A stretch of 64,000 bases of DNA from Microbacterium hominis (GCF_013282805.1 NZ_CP054038.1:124001-188000); one strand, 5' to 3'. Positions 25,717 through 34,039 are shown, numbered from the stretch's first letter. Numbers and translations: made by a program. Notes: generated by a model from the letters alone, not told the origin.

Positions 25717-26823
25717 TTACACGACGTCCTGGAACGCGGTGAGCAGGGGCATCATCGCCTCGCCCATCTCGACCTGGGTGAGCAGGATCGCCACCGTGCC
25801 GTCCGCGTCGACGAAGAAGTCCGTGCCGAGTCCGCCCGACCACCCGTAACGGCCGGCTCGTGGGCCGGACGTCTGCACGCCGACGCCGTACCCCCATCCC
25901 ATCCCCTCCCAGAATCCAGGGAAGAAGCTGTCCGCGGTCTTCGCGTGGGACGGAACCTGATCGGATGCCAGGGCACGCCCCTGCTCCGGCGTGACGAGCT
26001 CCCCGTCGCGGAGAGCGCGGAGGAATCGGTGGTAGTCGGCGACCGTCGACACGAGCTCGCCGTGGCTCACGTCGAAAGGCGGTGGGCCGGCATCGAAGCC
26101 GCCACCGGCCGGCTCGATCTCCACGAGCCGCCCGCCGTCGTGGCGGTAGGCGGCGGGCAACCGGCGCGCTGCGGCATCCGGCGTGCCGAACCCGGTGTCG
26201 ACCATGCCCAGCGGTGCGAACAGATCCTCCTGCAGGTGGTCGCCGAGGGGGCGCGCCGTCAGGCGCGAGAGAAGGATGCCGAGGATGCCGAACGAGTGGT
26301 GGTAACGCCATCCGTCGCCGGGCGGAAAGGCGAGCGGCAGTTCGGCGAGGGCTGCGAGCCAGTCATCGGCGGCGAGTTCGAGAGGCGCGGGCCCCATCTC
26401 GGTGCGGTTCGCGAGCATGGCGCGCGCGAGCGGCGAGTCGGTCATCATGCTGCCGTAGCCGCTCGTGTTGGTGAGCAGGTGCCGCACCGTGATCGGACGG
26501 CCGGCGGGCACGGTGTCGTGCAGCGGGGCGTCCGGATGCACGAGCACGCGACGGTCGGCGAGCTCGGGGAGCCACCGCGACACGTCATCGTCGAGCGCGA
26601 ACTCGCCGCGCTCGATGAGGCGCAGCGTCGCGACGGCGGTCACCGCCTTCGTCATCGACATGATGCGGAAGACGGCATCGGAACGGAGCGCGGGTCCGCC
26701 GAGGGAGGCGGAGCCGACGGTCACGAGGTCGAGTGGCGCGTCGGGGCGGTCGATGAGAGCTACGGCTCCGGGGATCGTCCCCGCCTCGCGATGGCGGTCG
26801 AGCAGCTTCTGTAGATCACCCAT
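25717..26823 (-). CDS. Serine hydrolase of the beta-lactamase (class C/EstB) family
   Basis: 368 residues without a signal peptide, so probably cytoplasmic. The SxxK motif is in FRIMSMTKAVTAVATLRLIERG with Ser as nucleophile and Lys as base. The YxN-like position is WRYHHSFGILG, and the C-terminal region has RYGWSGGLGTDFFVD. Lack of a leader and the EstB-like motifs suggest an esterase or peptidase-like activity rather than a resistance beta-lactamase. It converges with lacI (15 bp between stops) and diverges from the AlkD-like gene. Confidence 0.85.
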   Translation of the reverse strand: MGDLQKLLDRHREAGTIPGAVALIDRPDAPLDLVTVGSASLGGPALRSDAVFRIMSMTKAVTAVATLRLIERGEFALDDDVSRWLPELADRRVLVHPDAPLHDTVPAGRPITVRHLLTNTSGYGSMMTDSPLARAMLANRTEMGPAPLELAADDWLAALAELPLAFPPGDGWRYHHSFGILGILLSRLTARPLGDHLQEDLFAPLGMVDTGFGTPDAAARRLPAAYRHDGGRLVEIEPAGGGFDAGPPPFDVSHGELVSTVADYHRFLRALRDGELVTPEQGRALASDQVPSHAKTADSFFPGFWEGMGWGYGVGVQTSGPRAGRYGWSGGLGTDFFVDADGTVAILLTQVEMGEAMMPLLTAFQDVV

Positions 26824-26869
26824 GCGGGGAGTCTGCCACCTGGTGCCGACGCCGGGTGAGGATGGAGGT

Positions 26870-27343
26870 GTGGAATCCCCTGCCGCCTTCATTGACCGTA
26901 CGCTGCGGGCGGAGGCATCCGAGTGGCGCACCTGGGCGGACCGGGACGCGTCGGTCGGCGGGCTGCGGGTGTATGGCGCCTCGGTCGGGGCGGTCCGCGG
27001 CACCGTGCGTGACGCGCTGCGGCGCCACCGTGGCCTCGAGCACGACGACATCACCGCACTCGCGTCGGAACTGTGGGCGACGGGTGTCTTCGAGCTTCGC
27101 CTCGCGGCGATCGTGCTGCTGCAGGGGCAGGTCGACAGCCTCACCGGCAATGACCTGACCCGCATCGAGGGGTTCCTGCGCGATGCCCGCGTCAGCGATC
27201 TCATCGAGCCGCTCGCCGTGGACGTCGTGCGTCCGCTGCTCGCCCGCCTGACGGGCGTCGAGGCCGATCGCGCCCGACGGATCGTGAACCGGTGGGCCGC
27301 GGCAGACGCCGAGGGGCTCCGCGCAGCCGCCTCCCTCGTGTGA
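26870..27343 (+). CDS. Short AlkD-like DNA alkylation repair protein
   Basis: 157 residues of HEAT-like helices: GASVGAVRGTVRDALRRHRGLEHDDITALASELWATGVFELRLAAIVLLQ and RIEGFLRDARVSDLIEPLAVDVVRPLLARL. This matches the first two thirds of AlkD-type glycosylases (usually about 220-240 residues). It ends soon after NRWAAADAEGLRAA, where full proteins continue through the repeats that line the DNA-binding cleft. It is either a truncated or an unusually short family member. GTG 26870 is used; the much longer upstream frame overlaps the hydrolase gene in antisense. Confidence 0.65.
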   Translation: MESPAAFIDRTLRAEASEWRTWADRDASVGGLRVYGASVGAVRGTVRDALRRHRGLEHDDITALASELWATGVFELRLAAIVLLQGQVDSLTGNDLTRIEGFLRDARVSDLIEPLAVDVVRPLLARLTGVEADRARRIVNRWAAADAEGLRAAASLV

Positions 27344-27394
27344 CGGCGCCGGCGGCGGCATCCCGAGGGGGAATGAGCACGTCACGGCCGCAGT

Positions 27395-27757
27395 TCAGGC
27401 GCCGGCCCGCTCCGCGCAGGGCACGCATCGCCTCGCAGCGGGTCTCACCCGCAGCCGTTCGATCGGGATGCTGCGCCCGCAGTCCTCGCAGCGACCGTAG
27501 TCGCCGGTGCGCCAACGACTGAGTGCCTCGTCGATCTCGGCGAGCTCGGCCTCGGCGGCGAGTCGCAGACCTTCGATGCGCTCCCACTCCATCGACAGCG
27601 TGACGCCTTCGGGGTCGTGCTCGTCGTCCGCGGTCTCGGCACCGCGATCGCGCCGCAGCTCGGCGGCTGCCGCCGACAGCGCATCGCGCCGCGCGACGGC
27701 GTCGGACCGCAGCCCCGCGAGAAGCGCGCCATGGGCGGCGCGGGAATCGGTGCTCAT
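27395..27757 (-). CDS. DksA/TraR-family zinc-finger protein
   Basis: 120 residues. A coiled-coil N-terminal half (LSAAAAELRRDRG to LRLAAEAELAEIDEALSRWRTG) leads to the four-cysteine zinc finger YGRCEDCGRSIPIERL..ARRCVPC. This is the layout of small DksA-like proteins that enter the RNA polymerase secondary channel; in actinobacteria the RbpA/CarD system predominates and the role of these homologues is not settled. ATG 27757 lies seven bases after TAGGCT on the coding strand. Confidence 0.87.
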   Translation of the reverse strand: MSTDSRAAHGALLAGLRSDAVARRDALSAAAAELRRDRGAETADDEHDPEGVTLSMEWERIEGLRLAAEAELAEIDEALSRWRTGDYGRCEDCGRSIPIERLRVRPAARRCVPCAERAGA

Positions 27758-27851
27758 CGCGTCGAGCCTACGAGCACGTCGCCGGATGATCACGGCCGGG
27801 GCGAAAGCGCTGGCTCTGGATGGATGGGATGCCGCGGTCTAGCGTGCTGCC

Positions 27852-28271
27852 ATGAGACTGCTCGGTGTGGTGTCGCTCGTCCAACTCGTCCTCGGCGTGC
27901 TGGGGCTGCGGAAGGCGCTCGACGAGCGCCTCGTGCCGGACCTGCCCGGCTTCGCCCCGCGCCGCCGACGGGACATCGCGGACCGGCACTGGGCTGAAGG
28001 CACCGCGCTCTCGGCACCGTCGTTCATGCTCGTGCTGCAGGCCGTCGCCACGCTGTTCGCGCTGTTCGGTTCGCGCAGCCGGCTCGCACCGGCTCGGGTG
28101 CTCGGCGTGCTCGGTGCGATCATGTCGATCGGCTACCCGATCGAGCGCATCTGGCGGGAGTCGCTCGTCAAGCCCGATCGCGACCTTCTCCCGCTCACCC
28201 TCGGGGGGTTCCTGCTGGCACTGAAGATGGCGATCCTCGGCTTCGCTGTGCGGCGCCCCGAGCGACCCTGA
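27852..28271 (+). CDS. Small integral membrane protein of unknown function
   Basis: 139 residues. Helices: LLGVVSLVQLVLGVLGLRKAL, APSFMLVLQAVATLFALFG, RVLGVLGAIMSIGYPIE and LLPLTLGGFLLALKMAILGF. A conserved-looking basic loop (PGFAPRRRRDIADRHW) follows the first helix. ATG 27852 is six bases after TAGCGT (27840-27845), a leaderless-type start. No family named. Confidence 0.72.
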   Translation: MRLLGVVSLVQLVLGVLGLRKALDERLVPDLPGFAPRRRRDIADRHWAEGTALSAPSFMLVLQAVATLFALFGSRSRLAPARVLGVLGAIMSIGYPIERIWRESLVKPDRDLLPLTLGGFLLALKMAILGFAVRRPERP

Positions 28272-28313
28272 ACCGCGACGGCCCGACCGCCGTCCTCAGG
28301 GATAATCAGGGTT

Positions 28314-28484
28314 GTGAGCGAATCCATCTTCACGCCCGGCGCAGAAGTCCTCACTGCGCGCGGGCCCGGCACGGTCGTCGATGTCCGGGCCACCCCCTCC
28401 GGCAGGTTCGTCTTCGGCGTCGAGGACGCCGAAGGCATGGTCACCTACTTCACCGATCGGGCGCTGCGTCCGGCGCACGGCTAG
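28314..28484 (+). CDS. Small (56-residue) conserved-looking protein
   Basis: A short frame that begins VSESIFTPGAEVLTARGPG and ends MVTYFTDRALRPAHG before TAG at 28482-28484. GTG 28314 lies seven bases after GATAAT (28301-28306), the best -10 in the region. The internal segment GTVVDVRATPSGRFVFGVEDAEG reads like a small SH3-like beta barrel. Codon third positions are GC-rich as in neighbouring genes. It is an independent short gene between two rightward genes; function unknown. Confidence 0.68.
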   Translation: MSESIFTPGAEVLTARGPGTVVDVRATPSGRFVFGVEDAEGMVTYFTDRALRPAHG

Positions 28485-28672
28485 CGCCCGCGTCCCAAGC
28501 CACTCCCAGGCGACCGGCCGCCCGTCGGCCATCACGACCCCGCCCGATGCGCCGGACCTCAAACCTGAACCTCGATCTCGCCCGGAGATGAGGATGCCGC
28601 GTCGGTGGCCCGGCCGCGGGCAGCCCGGCCGTCTGCCGCGCGACGGGAGTGATCGGATTTCCCCAGAGAGGG

Positions 28673-28718
28673 TTGACGAACGGATGCCGCGGGTCTAACG
28701 TACAACCAAATGGTTGTA
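28673..28718 (+). promoter_or_regulatory. ArsR promoter with palindromic operator over the start codon
   Basis: TTGACG (28673-28678), 17-bp spacer, TAACGT (28696-28701), then eight bases to the ATG at 28710. A perfect inverted repeat TACAACCA/TGGTTGTA with a two-base centre (28701-28718) spans the -10 edge, the transcription start and the start codon. This is the expected position for autorepression by the ArsR-type product. Transcription probably starts at or just before the ATG. Confidence 0.85.
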
Positions 28719-29099
28719 GAACTAGGACTCGACGATGATGCGATCGACAGGCTCTTCCGGGCACTGGGCGATGCGACGCGACGCGACATCCTCCGCCGCA
28801 CGCTCACGGACGAGTGGTCGGTCTCAGAGCTCGCCGCCTCGTACGACATGTCGTTCGCGGCGGTGCAGAAGCACGTGGCCGTGCTCGAAGCGGCCGAGCT
28901 CATCGTCAAGCGCGCCGAAGGGCGCGAGCGTCGCGTGCGGGCGGATCCCGAGATGATCGCCCGCGCCCGCGAGCTCCTCGACCGCTACGAGCGGCTGTGG
29001 CGTTCCCGCATCGACCGCCTCGACGCGCTCCTCGCCGAAGACGCCGCACCGCGGCATCCCTCATCGAACGATCCCACCGACAAGACCGAAGGAGAGTGA
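28710..29099 (+). CDS. ArsR-family transcriptional regulator
   Basis: 129 residues. Winged HTH: IDRLFRALGDATRRDILRRTLTDEWSVSELAASYDMSFAAVQKHVAVLEAAELIVKRAEGRERRVRAD. No metal-binding cysteines are present, as in the subfamily that pairs with SRPBCC/AHSA1 proteins. The C-terminal helix (ELLDRYERLWRSRIDRLDALL) is typical of those members. It is followed after one base by the SRPBCC gene, and the operator overlaps its own start, so the unit is autoregulated. Confidence 0.92.
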   Translation: MVVELGLDDDAIDRLFRALGDATRRDILRRTLTDEWSVSELAASYDMSFAAVQKHVAVLEAAELIVKRAEGRERRVRADPEMIARARELLDRYERLWRSRIDRLDALLAEDAAPRHPSSNDPTDKTEGE

Positions 29100-29100
29100 C

Positions 29101-30075
29101 ATGCCCGTCACCGACATCACCACCGACCCCGAGGCTCTCACGATGACCCTCACCGCGGAGTTCGCCGCCCCCGTCGAGCGGCTCTGGAACGCGTTCACCC
29201 AGCCGAGCCAGCTCGAGCGGTTCTGGGGACCTCCCGGGTGGCCGGCCACGTTCACGGAGTTCGAGTTCGTGCCCGGCGGGGTGGCGCGGTACCGCATGAC
29301 CGGTCCCGCCGGAGAGACCTCGCGCGGGGGCTGGGAGTTCCTGCGGATCGACGCGCCGCGCAGCTTCGAGGTGCTCGACGCCTTCGTCGACGAAGACGGC
29401 AAGCCCATCGAGGGGATGCCCTCGATGCGCATGACCTTCACGTTCGAAGCGACCGAGACCGGGTCGCGCATGCACAACGTGAGCTACTTCGCGTCGGCCG
29501 ACGCGCTCGACGAGGTCATCGCAATGGGCGCTGTCGAGGGCTCCCGCATGGCGATGGATCAGCTCGACGCCGTGCTGCAGGACCTGCGCGCGTATTCCGA
29601 GGGCAAGGGAACGCGCACCGAGATCCTCGACGACACCCACGTGCGCATCACGCGGCTCATCGAGGGTCCGCGCGACCTCGTGTGGCGTGCGCACCAGGAG
29701 CCCGAGCTGCTGCAGAAGTGGCTGCTCGGCCCCGACGGCTGGGCGATGACGGAGTGCGAGGTCGACTCCCGTGTGGGCGGCGCGTACAAGTACTGGTGGG
29801 AGCCGGTCGGCGACACCGAGGGCCAGGGCTTCGGCTTCGACGGCGAGACGCTCGTGCTCGACGCTCCGCGCCGGGCGGTCACGACCGAGCGCATGATCGG
29901 CACCGACTACCCGTCGACGACGAACGACCTGTCGCTCTACGAGGAGGACGGCGCCACGCTGCTCACCCTCATCATCACGTATCCCGACAGCCAGACGCGC
30001 GACATGGTGCTCGCCACCGGCATGACCGACGGCATGGAGGCCAGCTACGCGCGACTGGAGGGCGTGCTCGTCTGA
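29101..30075 (+). CDS. Double SRPBCC (AHSA1/ATPase-activator-like) domain protein
   Basis: 324 residues made of two similar START/Bet v1-like domains. The first (1-165) reads LTAEFAAPVERLWNAFTQPSQLERFWGPPGWP and GSRMHNVSYFASADALDEVIAMG. The second (about 180-324) reads ITRLIEGPRDLVWRAHQEPELLQKWLLGPDGW and ATLLTLIITYPDSQTRDMVLATGM. Single-domain relatives are common partners of this ArsR type; the tandem fusion may make an internal dimer. The ligand is unknown. It starts one base after the regulator stop. Confidence 0.88.
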   Translation: MPVTDITTDPEALTMTLTAEFAAPVERLWNAFTQPSQLERFWGPPGWPATFTEFEFVPGGVARYRMTGPAGETSRGGWEFLRIDAPRSFEVLDAFVDEDGKPIEGMPSMRMTFTFEATETGSRMHNVSYFASADALDEVIAMGAVEGSRMAMDQLDAVLQDLRAYSEGKGTRTEILDDTHVRITRLIEGPRDLVWRAHQEPELLQKWLLGPDGWAMTECEVDSRVGGAYKYWWEPVGDTEGQGFGFDGETLVLDAPRRAVTTERMIGTDYPSTTNDLSLYEEDGATLLTLIITYPDSQTRDMVLATGMTDGMEASYARLEGVLV

Positions 30076-30089
30076 TCCCGCGCTGAGAA

Positions 30090-30127
30090 GAGTGGATGCC
30101 GCGCCCGGCCGGGTGCGGCATCCACTC
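30090..30127. terminator. Bidirectional terminator hairpin
   Basis: Perfect 13-bp arms at 30090-30102 and 30115-30127 around a 12-base loop, between the SRPBCC stop (30075) and the stop of the convergent gene (30129). The arm word GAGTGGATGCCGC recurs at several other places in the window, so this hairpin may derive from the same repeat family. Confidence 0.8.
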
Positions 30128-30128
30128 G

Positions 30129-30509
30129 TCAGTTCGCGCGGAAGAACTCGTTCGCGCGACCGGTGAACAGCAGGATCAGGCCGATCACGGCGAAGAAGAG
30201 CGAGACGATGACGCTCACGTTGACCAGGCTGTGGGTCAGCAGCACGAACGCTCCCGCGGCGATGTTGAGCACGAACGCGAGCGCCGTGAGGGAGCGCGCA
30301 CCGCTCGACCCGCGGAAGAGCCCCATGCTCACGAGGAACACGATCGTGCCGAAGATGATGGCGACCCACCCCGCGGCCGCTGATTCCTCGCCCGGCACGG
30401 CGATGACCCCCGTGAGCACGAGGATGCCGCCGATGATGTTGAGGATCCCCGAGATCCATGCGAGCACCGCGACGAGAGTCACGCCGCCCGGACGCTTTGC
30501 TGCCACCAC
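30129..30509 (-). CDS. Four-helix membrane protein (DUF308/DUF7144-like)
   Basis: 126 residues. A basic start (MVAAKRPGG) is followed by helices TLVAVLAWISGILNIIGGILVL, WVAIIFGTIVFLVSMGLF, ARSLTALAFVLNIAAGAFVLL and VIVSLFFAVIGLILLFTG, with a short polar tail. The pattern resembles small actinobacterial four-helix membrane families. GTG start with GGGAGG upstream on the coding strand. No assigned role. Confidence 0.7.
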   Translation of the reverse strand: MVAAKRPGGVTLVAVLAWISGILNIIGGILVLTGVIAVPGEESAAAGWVAIIFGTIVFLVSMGLFRGSSGARSLTALAFVLNIAAGAFVLLTHSLVNVSVIVSLFFAVIGLILLFTGRANEFFRAN

Positions 30510-30603
30510 ACACCCGCCCCTCCCGCCCGGCCGGTCCGGACGAGGCTCACACTAGCGGGGCCGGGGCCGCGTGGGCAGGTGGTGTGCGGTTCAGGGGGCG
30601 CTT

Positions 30604-30730
30604 CGCGCGGCATCCACTCGTCTGAACCCACCGCTGTCGCCCCACGAAGCGGCGCGACCGAGGCTCGTGGGGCGCAATCTGCGGCGAAGGGCGAGTGGAT
30701 GCCGCGCCACGCGCCCCACGAACAGCGGCG
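30604..30730. repeat. Intergenic palindromic repeat cluster
   Basis: This stretch contains GCGGCATCCACTCG and its inverse CGAGTGGATGCCGC about 85 bp apart. Nested between and after them are GTCGCCCCACGA, TCGTGGGGCGC and GCCCCACGAA. The same GCCCCACGA/TCGTGGGGC words form the tandem array at 58887-59475. No coding signal is visible between the two leftward genes. Confidence 0.7.
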
Positions 30731-30783
30731 GCGCCGGCGGGACCGGAGCGCCGCACGAACAGGCGCCCCCGCGGGACCGCCGG

Positions 30784-31239
30784 TCAGGCGCGGGCGAGGG
30801 CGTCTTCGAACGCGACCCAGGCGAGCATCGCGCACTTCACGCGCGCGGTGAACTTCGAGACTCCTGACAGGGCCGCGGCGTCGGCGAAGGTCTCTTCGTC
30901 GAGCGGGATCTTGCCGCGCGAGCGCAGCGCCTCGCGGAACCCGTCGATCAGGGCGGTGGCGTCGGCCGGCGGCATCCCCTCGTCTCCGCCGTCCTCCTCC
31001 ACGAGCGCAACCAGCATCGAGGCCGAGGCCTGCGAGATCGAGCAGCCTGCGCCGTCCCACGTGATGTCGCGCACCGTGCCGGCGTCGGTGAGCCGCACGC
31101 GCAGCGTGATCTCGTCGCCGCAGATCGGGTTGCGCTGGTACGAGGTGGCGCTGCGGCCCTCCTCGTCGGCGAGGCCCTTGCCGTGCGGGCGCTTGGAGTG
31201 GTCGAGGATGAGCTCCTGGTAGAGCGACTCGAGGCTCAT
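30784..31239 (-). CDS. sufU: Fe-S cluster assembly sulfur-transfer protein SufU
   Basis: 151 residues. The IscU/SufU fold has the zinc and catalytic cysteines in NPICGDEITL, GAGCSISQASASML and RVKCAMLAW, and the SufU-specific insertion between the second and third. SufU accepts persulfide sulfur from SufS for Fe-S assembly. It overlaps the sufS stop by four bases, so synthesis is coupled. No sufBCD genes are nearby, meaning this is a detached SU pair. Confidence 0.93.
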   Translation of the reverse strand: MSLESLYQELILDHSKRPHGKGLADEEGRSATSYQRNPICGDEITLRVRLTDAGTVRDITWDGAGCSISQASASMLVALVEEDGGDEGMPPADATALIDGFREALRSRGKIPLDEETFADAAALSGVSKFTARVKCAMLAWVAFEDALARA

Positions 31240-32567
31240 GCGGTGGTTCCTCCAGAGACTCCGAAGAATGAGCGGATGCCGGACACGGCGTCGAGGAAGA
31301 TGTCGACGTCTTCAGGCGTGTTGTACACCGAGGTGCTCGCGCGCACCGTCGCGGTGAGCCCGAAGCGGCGGTGGAGCGGCTGTGCGCAGTGGTGGCCGAC
31401 GCGCACCGCGATGCCGCGCGCGTCGAGGAACTGACCCGCGTCGTGGGCGTGCACGCCATCCACGTCGAAGGCCCACAGCCCCACGCGCTCGGCGCCGGTG
31501 GCGTCGCCGAGCAGTCGGATGCCGGGGATCGACCGCAGCCCCTCGCCCATGCGCCGCTCGAGTGCGACCTCGTGGGCGTGCGCTGCTTCCATGCCGATGC
31601 CCTCGAGGTAGCGCGCTGCGGCGGCGAGCCCGATCGCCTGCGACACCGGCTGCGTGCCGGCCTCGAAGCGCTGCGGCGGCGGCAGGTAGTCGGCTTCGTC
31701 GAGGGTGACGGTGGTGATCATCGACCCGCCGGTGAGGAACGGCGGGAGATCCTCGAGCACGTCGGCGCGGCCGTAGAGTCCGCCGATGCCGTAGGGGCCG
31801 AGCATCTTGTGGCCCGAGAACACGGCCAGGTGGACGCCGAGCGCCGGGAGGTCGAGGGGGAGGTGGGGTGCGGACTGGCAGGCATCCATGACGGTGAGGG
31901 CACCGGCATCCCGAGCCAGCCCGATCAGCTCGGCGACCGGGTTCACGATGCCGAGCACGTTCGACACGTGCGGGAACGCGACGACCCGGGTGCGGTCGCC
32001 GATGAGGGATGCCGCGGCCGCGAGGTCGAGCGTGCCGTCGTCGTGCACGGGGATGTGGCGCAGCACCGCGCCGGTGCGGGCGGCGAGCTCCTGCCACGGG
32101 ATGAGGTTGGCGTGGTGCTCGGCCTCGGTGACGACGATCTCGTCGCCGGGCTTCAGCGCGAACCGCGCGCTCGCTCCAACCGGTTGTCGAGTAGCGGCGG
32201 AGCCGTGTATCGAGACACGGCCCACGCTGGCGTTGCCGAGGGAGTACGCGACGAGGTTGAGGCCGGCGGTGGCGCCGCTGGTCCAGACGAGTTGCTCGGG
32301 CTCGGCACCGACGAACCCGGCGACGGCTTCGCGCGCATCCTCGAAGAGCACCGTCGACTCGGCCGCGAGAGTGTGGGCGCCGCGGTGCACGGCGGAGTTG
32401 GTGTGCGTGAGGAAGTCGACCTCCGCGTCGATCACGGCCTGCGGCTTCTGACTCGTCGCACCGGAGTCGAGGTAGACGAGCCGGTGCCCGTTGACCTCTT
32501 CACCCAGCAGCGGGAAGTCTGCGCGCACGGTGGCGGCGTCGAGGGCGGGGACAGTCGGAGAACTCAC
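31236..32567 (-). CDS. sufS: Cysteine desulfurase SufS (with in-frame repeat insertion)
   Basis: 443 residues, a little longer than usual (about 405-430). PLP Lys lies in VFSGHKMLGPYGIGGLYG; the catalytic Cys is in RVGHHCAQPLHRRFG; the N-terminal YLDSGATSQKP is typical. Between NLVAYSLGNASVG and SARFALKPGDEIVVTEAEHHANL an extra segment of about 15 residues (about 116-130) is encoded by a dispersed palindromic repeat (32176-32223). The position precedes the PLP-stacking His region, so the loop should be tolerated. GTG start is six bases after TAGCCT on the coding strand. Confidence 0.92.
   Translation of the reverse strand: MSSPTVPALDAATVRADFPLLGEEVNGHRLVYLDSGATSQKPQAVIDAEVDFLTHTNSAVHRGAHTLAAESTVLFEDAREAVAGFVGAEPEQLVWTSGATAGLNLVAYSLGNASVGRVSIHGSAATRQPVGASARFALKPGDEIVVTEAEHHANLIPWQELAARTGAVLRHIPVHDDGTLDLAAAASLIGDRTRVVAFPHVSNVLGIVNPVAELIGLARDAGALTVMDACQSAPHLPLDLPALGVHLAVFSGHKMLGPYGIGGLYGRADVLEDLPPFLTGGSMITTVTLDEADYLPPPQRFEAGTQPVSQAIGLAAAARYLEGIGMEAAHAHEVALERRMGEGLRSIPGIRLLGDATGAERVGLWAFDVDGVHAHDAGQFLDARGIAVRVGHHCAQPLHRRFGLTATVRASTSVYNTPEDVDIFLDAVSGIRSFFGVSGGTTA
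32176..32223. repeat. Dispersed palindromic repeat (family B) inside sufS
   Basis: A 48-bp element with GTCGAGTAGCGGCGGAGCCG followed by TGTATCGAGAC. Related copies are at 45843-45880 and 53913-53947. It is read in frame as part of SufS (about residues 115-131). Confidence 0.8.
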
Positions 32568-32758
32568 CCCTCAAGGCTACGCCGCGCGCGGTGGGCCCGG
32601 GTCGGCGTGACGGTGCCCGGCCGTGATGCCGTGCGGGCTGCCGTGCGGCGTGCATGACTCCTGAGGAACGGCCGTCATGCGGCATCCACTCGTCGTCTGC
32701 CGCGGAATCGGGCTCGGAGTTGAGGGGTTGCGCACGCGCGGCCGCGGGCAGGTGGCGC

Positions 32759-33979
32759 CTAACGGCCCGCGAGGAACTCCCGCGCGGCCACGACGATGTT
32801 CGACACCCCGTTCGACAGGGTCGGCTGCAGCACCGGAGCGAAGAACGGCGAGTGATTGGTCGGGATGTCGCGGTCGATCGTGCCGGCGGCGGCGGCCTCC
32901 GCGTACTTCTGCGGGTCGACGCCGCCCCAGAACCAGTACACGAGCGGGGCGCCGGACTCGCGGGCGAACCACGAGACGTCTTCGCTGCCGGTGAACATGC
33001 CGGGGTCGACGACGGTTCCGGCGCCGAAGGCGGTGTCGAACGCGTCGCGCAGGCGCGTGGTGGCGTCGACGTCGTTGATGGTCGGCGGCAGCGAGTGGTC
33101 GATGGTGATGACCGGCTGCTGCTCCGCGCCCGAGGCGTGAGCCTCGGCACGCACGATGCGCTCGACCTTCTCGAGCACGCGCGCGCGGGCCTCATCATCG
33201 GGGTAGCGCAGGCTCAGCTCGAGGGTCGCCTCGGCGGGGATGATGTTGTTCTTCAGCCCGGCGTGGATCGAGCCGACCGTGACGACGGCGACGTCGCGGG
33301 GGTCGACCTCCCGCGAGACGATCGTCTGCAGGCGCATCACGGTGGCGGCAGCCATGACGACCGGGTCGATGGTCGAGTGCGGGCGCGAGCCGTGTCCGCC
33401 GCGGCCGTGCAGCACGACGCGCAGGCCGTCGGAGGCGGCCATCTGCGTGCCGCTGCGCACGCCGATCGTGCCGGCCGGCAACGGTGTGACGTGCTGGCCG
33501 AGCACCACGTCGGGCTTCGGGAACCGGTCGAGCACGCCGTCGGCGATCATCGCCTGGGCGCCCGCGCCGTACTCCTCGGCGGGCTGGAAGACGGTGACGA
33601 TCGTGCCCGACCACTCGTCCTTCGTGGCGACGAGCTTCTCGAGCGCGCCGAGCATGGCGGCCACGTGCATGTCGTGCCCGCAGGCGTGCATGACCGGCAC
33701 GTCGGTGCCGGCGGGATCGACGCCGCGCGCGGTGCTCGCGTACTCGAGCCCGGTGGCCTCGGCCACGGGAAGCCCGTCGGTGTCGGCGCGCAGCCACACG
33801 ACGGGCCCGTCGCCGTTGCGGATGACCGCCGCGATGCCGGTCTTGCCGATGCCCTCTTCGAACTCGATGCCGAGTGCGGTTAGCGTCGAGGCGATCACGC
33901 CCGCGGTGCGCGTCTCCTGGAACGACAGTTCGGGATGCCGGTGCAGGTCGATGTACAGGGCTTCGAGGTCGACACTCAT
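32759..33979 (-). CDS. M20D-family amidohydrolase (aminoacylase/IAA-hydrolase type)
   Basis: 406 residues. Metal-binding and catalytic motifs: LHRHPELSFQE, LRADTDGLPV, VMHACGHDMHVAAMLGAL (Cys and His ligands) and FQPAEEYGAGAQAMI (Glu pair). The dimerisation domain includes GGHGSRPHSTIDPV. It hydrolyses N-acyl or amide bonds of an unknown substrate. ATG 33979 lies seven bases after TAGGCT on the coding strand. It stands between the sufSU pair and the lacI gene without obvious partners. Confidence 0.9.
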   Translation of the reverse strand: MSVDLEALYIDLHRHPELSFQETRTAGVIASTLTALGIEFEEGIGKTGIAAVIRNGDGPVVWLRADTDGLPVAEATGLEYASTARGVDPAGTDVPVMHACGHDMHVAAMLGALEKLVATKDEWSGTIVTVFQPAEEYGAGAQAMIADGVLDRFPKPDVVLGQHVTPLPAGTIGVRSGTQMAASDGLRVVLHGRGGHGSRPHSTIDPVVMAAATVMRLQTIVSREVDPRDVAVVTVGSIHAGLKNNIIPAEATLELSLRYPDDEARARVLEKVERIVRAEAHASGAEQQPVITIDHSLPPTINDVDATTRLRDAFDTAFGAGTVVDPGMFTGSEDVSWFARESGAPLVYWFWGGVDPQKYAEAAAAGTIDRDIPTNHSPFFAPVLQPTLSNGVSNIVVAAREFLAGR

Positions 33980-33998
33980 GGCGTCGAGCCTAGCCCGC

Positions 33999-34039
33999 GC
34001 CGCCCGGGGCCTCCGCGTGCGCCGCCCGGGGCCTCCGCG
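33999..34039. repeat. Short direct repeat upstream of the M20D gene
   Basis: A 19-bp word occurs twice, at 33999-34017 and 34021-34039, just upstream of the M20D amidohydrolase promoter. No other function is apparent in 33993-34117. Confidence 0.6.

Noticed and set aside
25717..26823. Antibiotic-resistance beta-lactamase
   Set aside because: SxxK is present but there is no signal peptide and the remaining motifs fit EstB-like hydrolases better.
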